A DNA stretch of 64,000 bases from Georgenia sp. EYE_87 (GTDB lineage Bacteria; Actinomycetota; Actinomycetes; Actinomycetales; Actinomycetaceae), in assembly GCF_023148685.1 (NCBI RefSeq), contig NZ_JAHXNL010000004.1, forward strand, positions 72,594 through 136,593. The letters are read 5' to 3'. The notes beneath the pieces are model-generated. The model saw only the letters and a program-made list of their open reading frames with translations, made no database searches and was not told the DNA's origin. The position numbers and the translations under genes were made by a program. Position 1 is the stretch's first letter; each line of letters opens with the position of its first letter. Below, piece after piece: positions 60,441 through 64,000 of the stretch.

Positions 60441-60884
60441 TCAGATCAGGCTGCGGCGGCCGGGCTCGGGCGTGTTGACCATTGCGTGCGCCGCGCGCTC
60501 GAGGTAGTCCCACAGCAGCGTCTCGAGCTCCGGGGCGAGCTCCAGCTCGTCGACGCCGACCCGCATGTGCGCGAGCCAGCGGTCGCGGGCCGCCGGGGTC
60601 ACCGGGAAGGGCAGGTGCCGACGGCGCAGCATGGGGTGCCCGCGCTGCTGCGAGTACGTGGTGGGCCCGCCCCAGTACTGCTCCAGGAACATCGTCAGGC
60701 GCTCCTCGGCGCCCGCCCAGTCGTCCTGCGGGTACATCGGGGCGAGCAGCTCGTCCTCGCGCACGCCCTGGTAGAACCGGTGCACGAGCCGGGCGAACGT
60801 CGGGTGCCCGCCCATCGCCTCGTACACGCGGGCGAGATCGGCGTGGGTGGGCTGCTGCGCTGTCACCGTCCCATCATCGCTCAC
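60441..60884 (-). CDS. Group II truncated haemoglobin (GlbO-like)
   Basis: 147-residue truncated globin. The pattern DDWAGAEERLTMFLEQYWGGP, TYSQQRGHPMLRRRH and PFPV is that of mycobacterial trHbO; the proximal haem ligand is His90. Group II signature residues (Trp near position 71, Gly-Gly) are kept. Likely roles are oxygen or nitric-oxide chemistry near the membrane. The start GTG 60884 overlaps the ptsI stop (GTGA); a second in-frame GTG 18 bases on is also possible. Co-transcription with ptsI seems likely. Confidence 0.93.
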   Translation of the reverse strand: MSDDGTVTAQQPTHADLARVYEAMGGHPTFARLVHRFYQGVREDELLAPMYPQDDWAGAEERLTMFLEQYWGGPTTYSQQRGHPMLRRRHLPFPVTPAARDRWLAHMRVGVDELELAPELETLLWDYLERAAHAMVNTPEPGRRSLI

Positions 60885-62626
60885 AGCCCGAGGTCCGCGA
60901 GAACCGGCAGCCCCTCCCGCACGCGCGCCCGGGCGTCGGCCGCGGACTCGGCGTCGACCGCCGCGCGGGCCAGCCGCCGGCACGTCGCGAGGTCGGTGGC
61001 CGCCAGCACGGCGGCGACGTCGGCCAGGGCTCGCGGCGTCATGGACAGCGAGGAGATGCCCAGACCCACGAGGACGACGGCGAGTGCTGGGTCGGCCGCG
61101 GCCTCGCCGCACACCCCGACCGGCCGGGACTGCTGCGCGCCGCCGAGGCAGGTCGACTCCACGAGCCGCAGGACGGCGGGCTGCCACGGGTCGGACAGCT
61201 CGGCGAGGGAGCCCAGCAGCCGGTCGGCGGCCATCGCGTACTGGGTCAGGTCGTTCGTGCCGATCGACGCGAACGAGGCCCGCGCCAGGATCGGCCCCGC
61301 GAGCAGCGCCGCGCTCGGCACCTCGACCATGACGCCCGCCGTGCCCAGCCCGTGGCGCTCGCACGCGGCGACGAACTCCTCGGTCTCGGCCACGGTCGCG
61401 ACCATGGGGGCCATCACCCAGACGTCCGCGCTGGTCGCCTCGGCGGCGCGGGCGATCGCGGCGAGCTGGTTCTCGAGGACCTCGGGCGCCTTCCGGGCGG
61501 TGCGCAGCCCACGCACGCCGAGGGCCGGGTTGGCCTCCTCGGCGTCGGTGACGAACGGCAGCGGCTTGTCCGCGCCGGCGTCGAGGGTGCGGACCACGAC
61601 CTTCTTGCCGGGGAACTGCTCGAGCACGCGCCGGTACTGCTCGGCCTGCTCGTCGACGCCCGGCTCCTCGGTGCGGTCGAGGAAGCAGAACTCCGTGCGG
61701 AACAGGCCCACGCCCTGGGCGCCCGCCTCGGCCGCGGACCGGGCGCCGTCCGGGTCGCCGACGTTGGCCAGGAGCGCCACCTCGTGCCCGTCCGCGGTGC
61801 GGCCGTGGCCGTCGAAGGTGCGGACGACCGCGCTCCGCTCCTCGGCGCGGCGGACGCGCTCGGGGTCGGGCGAGAGCTCGACGGTGCCGGCCCCGCCGTC
61901 GACGAGGACGAGCTCCCCCTCGGGCAGCGCCGCGGGGGCGCCGGCCAGGCCGACGACGGCCGGGATGCCGAGGGACCGGGCGAGGATCGCGGTGTGCGAC
62001 GTCGGGCCGCCCTCCGCGGTGACGATGGCGCGCACGAGCGCGGGGTCCAGCAGCGCGGTGTCCGCCGGGGCGAGGTCGGTGGCCACGAGCACGAACGGCT
62101 CCGCGCGCTGCGGGACCCCCGGCATCGGCTGCCCGGTGAGCTCGGCGATGATGCGGTTGCGCACGTCGGCGACGTCTCTAGCCCGTTCGGCCATGTACCC
62201 GCCCAGCGCACCCAGCTGCTCCGCCACCTTCCCGGCGGCCAGCCACACCGCCCGCGGCGCCGGCAGGTGCTCCTCGCGCACCAGCGCGGAGGCGCTCTTC
62301 ACGAGCGTGGGGTCGGCCGCCATCTGCGCCGTCGTCTCGAGCAGCTCGCGGCGCTCGCCCTCGACCGTCGTCGCCGCCTGCTCCAGGGCGCCGCGCACGG
62401 CCTCCGCGGCGGCGGCGATCCGTCCCGCCTCGGCCTCGGCCTGCTCCTCCGCGACCGCGGGACCGGCCGGGGGCTCGCCGGCGGGCGGGCGGACCTGCGC
62501 CACGGGGCCGGCGGCGAGGCCGGGGCTGACGCCGACGCCGCGCAGCGGCTCGGCCGCGCCCGCCGGGGCGCCGGGGTCGGGCATGACGGTGTCCGGGGCG
62601 TCCTCGCCCGCGGCCTGGGTGCTCAT
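60881..62626 (-). CDS. ptsI: PTS enzyme I (phosphoenolpyruvate-protein phosphotransferase)
   Basis: 581-residue enzyme I that takes phosphate from PEP and passes it to HPr at the start of all PTS sugar uptake. The phospho-histidine is His211 in AEGGPTSHTAILARSLG. The PEP-binding barrel has LFRTEFCFLDR, FASIGTNDLTQYAMAADR and PVGVCGEAAADP with the conserved cysteine (near residue 500). The N-terminal 30 residues (Ala/Pro/Asp-rich) are an extension. ATG 62626 has AGGAGCATCC upstream. A PTS EIIB domain gene is divergent, 224 bases away. HPr and EIIA/EIIC partners are not in the window. Confidence 0.97.
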   Translation of the reverse strand: MSTQAAGEDAPDTVMPDPGAPAGAAEPLRGVGVSPGLAAGPVAQVRPPAGEPPAGPAVAEEQAEAEAGRIAAAAEAVRGALEQAATTVEGERRELLETTAQMAADPTLVKSASALVREEHLPAPRAVWLAAGKVAEQLGALGGYMAERARDVADVRNRIIAELTGQPMPGVPQRAEPFVLVATDLAPADTALLDPALVRAIVTAEGGPTSHTAILARSLGIPAVVGLAGAPAALPEGELVLVDGGAGTVELSPDPERVRRAEERSAVVRTFDGHGRTADGHEVALLANVGDPDGARSAAEAGAQGVGLFRTEFCFLDRTEEPGVDEQAEQYRRVLEQFPGKKVVVRTLDAGADKPLPFVTDAEEANPALGVRGLRTARKAPEVLENQLAAIARAAEATSADVWVMAPMVATVAETEEFVAACERHGLGTAGVMVEVPSAALLAGPILARASFASIGTNDLTQYAMAADRLLGSLAELSDPWQPAVLRLVESTCLGGAQQSRPVGVCGEAAADPALAVVLVGLGISSLSMTPRALADVAAVLAATDLATCRRLARAAVDAESAADARARVREGLPVLADLGL

Positions 62627-62849
62627 GGATGCTCCTGTCCTCGGAATGCGCCCCATCATGCCGCGCCTCGGCCCGCCCGCCCGGCGCACGCGCCGGGAGC
62701 ACGGTGACCGGCCCCGGGTGACGCCGCCGGACGCGCCCCCGCGCGCCGATCCGCTGGTGCACCGGTAGCGCGCGGGTAGGCTCGGAGGAGGTCGCGGGAA
62801 CGTGACGAATCCCGCACGCACACCGTCTCAACACCGTTGGAGGAGTTCG

Positions 62850-63080
62850 ATGAACAAGGCCGAGAGCATCCTGGCCGCCCTGGGAGGTGCGCCGAACGTC
62901 GTCGACGTCGAGCCGTGCATCACCCGTCTGCGCGTGGAGGTCCGGGACCCGGCCGTCGTGGGTGAGAGTGACCTCAAGGCCACCGGTGCGTTCGGCGTCG
63001 TGCGGGTGGGCCGTGTGGTGCAGATCGTGGTCGGCCCGGAGGCGGACGACCTGGCCGAGGAGATCAGCGCGCTCCTGTAA
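62850..63080 (+). CDS. Stand-alone PTS EIIB domain (glucose/GlcNAc type)
   Basis: 76-residue protein that is just a EIIB domain of the glucose/N-acetylglucosamine family. The phosphorylated cysteine is Cys23 in VEPCITRLRVEV, the standard context. The ATG at 62850 has TTGGAGGAG upstream. In most bacteria this domain is fused to the EIIC membrane subunit; here no EIIC or EIIA gene is next to it, so it must work with a partner encoded elsewhere or have a regulatory role. Its divergence from ptsI puts both PTS genes under one intergenic region. Confidence 0.9.
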   Translation: MNKAESILAALGGAPNVVDVEPCITRLRVEVRDPAVVGESDLKATGAFGVVRVGRVVQIVVGPEADDLAEEISALL

Positions 63081-63174
63081 CCCAGGACCGTCGCGCGGTG
63101 CGCCGGCGAGGGCGAGGCCCCGGGCGCGAACACCTACGGCGGACCTGACGCGTCCGTCCAGACCGAGGAGCACC

Positions 63175-64000
63175 ATGACGTCCAGCCCGGCACCGGCCGC
63201 GGACACCACCACCCCCTCGCCGGAGCTGCGGCGGCTCGCCGACAGCCTCGGCGTGGCGACCGAGTTCTGGGACTTCACCGGTCACCACCGGATCGTCTCC
63301 GCCGCGACCATCCGCGCCGTGCTGGCCGCGCTCGGCGTGCCCGCGGGCGACGAGGGCCAGGTGCGCGCCGCGCTCGCGGACGCCGAGCTGGCGCCGTGGC
63401 GCGCGGTGCTCCCGCCGTCCGTGGTGGTGCGGGAGGGACGGACGCACGAGCTCGCGGTGCACGTGCCCGACGGCACGGGCGTCGCCGTCGTCGTCGAGCT
63501 CGAGGCGGGCGGCACGCGCGAGCTGGAGCAGAAGGACGCCTGGGTGGAGCCGCGCGTGGTGGACGGCGTGCTCGTCGGCCGGGCCACCTTCGTCCTGCCC
63601 GCCGACCTGCCGGTCGGCTGGCACGAGGTGGAGGCCCGGGTCGACGGCGGACGAGCCGTCCGCAGCCCGCTCGCCGTCACGCCCGACCGGCTCCCGGACC
63701 CGGGGGTCGCCACCGCCCGCGGGTGGGGCCTGATGGCGCAGCTGTACTCGGTGCGCTCGGCCCGCTCGTGGGGGATCGGGGACCTCTCGGACCTGGCGGA
63801 GCTGACGAGCTTCTCGGGCGATCTGGGCGCGGACTTCCTGCTCATCAACCCGCTGCACGCGGCGGAGCCGAGCGGCCGGATGACCCCCTCGCCGTACCTG
63901 CCGGTCACGCGCCGGTTCGTCAACCCGATCTACATCCGCCCGGAGGAGGTGCGCGAGGCCGCGTACCTCAGCGGACCCCAGCGCGCCCTCGTGGAGTGGG
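63175..64000 (+). CDS. malQ: 4-alpha-glucanotransferase MalQ, 3' end outside window
   Basis: The first 275 residues of an amylomaltase. An N-terminal extension of about 160 residues typical of actinobacterial MalQ (LRRLADSLGVATEFWDFTGH...) leads into the GH77 barrel: TARGWGLMAQLYSVRSARSWGIGDL and ADFLLINPLHAAEPSGRMTPSPYLP are the characteristic early segments. The catalytic residues lie beyond the window. ATG 63175 follows GAGGAGCACC, 94 bases after the EIIB stop. It transfers maltosyl units between alpha-1,4-glucans in maltodextrin and glycogen metabolism. Confidence 0.93.
   Translation, partial: MTSSPAPAADTTTPSPELRRLADSLGVATEFWDFTGHHRIVSAATIRAVLAALGVPAGDEGQVRAALADAELAPWRAVLPPSVVVREGRTHELAVHVPDGTGVAVVVELEAGGTRELEQKDAWVEPRVVDGVLVGRATFVLPADLPVGWHEVEARVDGGRAVRSPLAVTPDRLPDPGVATARGWGLMAQLYSVRSARSWGIGDLSDLAELTSFSGDLGADFLLINPLHAAEPSGRMTPSPYLPVTRRFVNPIYIRPEEVREAAYLSGPQRALVEW

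Overview
The window comes from a very GC-rich actinobacterium, most likely a member of the Micrococcales. The evidence is extreme third-position GC, many GTG starts, dense ATGA/GTGA start-stop overlaps, and an actinobacterial gene set (SCO6880-type conjugation protein, EttA, group II truncated haemoglobin, topoisomerase IB). Genus is not resolved. No rRNA, CRISPR array or complete insertion sequence was seen.

The window has two halves that meet at a tRNA-Lys gene (40529-40601, minus strand). The left half (1 to about 40.5 kb) looks like an integrated conjugative element carrying catabolic cargo. At the far left is a uptake-and-oxidation operon: aldehyde dehydrogenase (5' end outside the window), a benzoylformate-decarboxylase-like ThDP enzyme, and a fused TRAP permease with its TAXI-type binding lipoprotein. 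A decayed IS30-family remnant separates it from a three-component cytochrome P450 system (P450, [2Fe-2S] ferredoxin, FAD reductase) with a divergent LysR regulator. About 1 kb of unrecognisable DNA follows, then a glutaredoxin/zinc-ribbon pair, three overlapping genes of unknown function, and a divergent MobF relaxase-helicase. The space between the last two holds perfect inverted repeats and is a candidate oriT.

Between the relaxase and the transfer genes lies a self-contained amino-sugar cluster: NanE epimerase, Gfo/Idh/MocA oxidoreductase, two CUT1 sugar permeases, a binding lipoprotein, a ROK kinase and a GntR/HutC regulator. It looks like sialic-acid-type catabolism but has no NanA lyase and no ABC ATPase. 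From 36950 down to 25982 runs a ten-gene leftward transfer operon: ParA/MinD ATPase, small membrane protein, VirB8-like protein, VirB6-like membrane protein, SCO6880 protein, VirB4-type ATPase, VirD4-type coupling protein, a small protein, a lipoprotein and a three-domain cell-wall hydrolase. Upstream are a primase-polymerase-like replication protein, an unknown protein, an excisionase-like HTH protein and a divergent XRE regulator beside the tRNA. No integrase is visible, and the left end of the element is outside the window.

The right half (40.5-64 kb) is ordinary chromosome: metNIQ methionine import, an ATP-grasp enzyme, tRNA-His, oligoribonuclease, tRNA-Arg, a pair of dynamin-like GTPases, a single-stranded-DNA-binding protein, a HAD phosphatase, EttA, two thioesterases, topoisomerase IB, an acetyltransferase, and a MurNAc/GlcNAc recycling locus (kinase, MurQ, RpiR regulator) next to a secreted glycosidase. 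It ends with a truncated haemoglobin, PTS enzyme I, an isolated PTS EIIB domain and the start of malQ.
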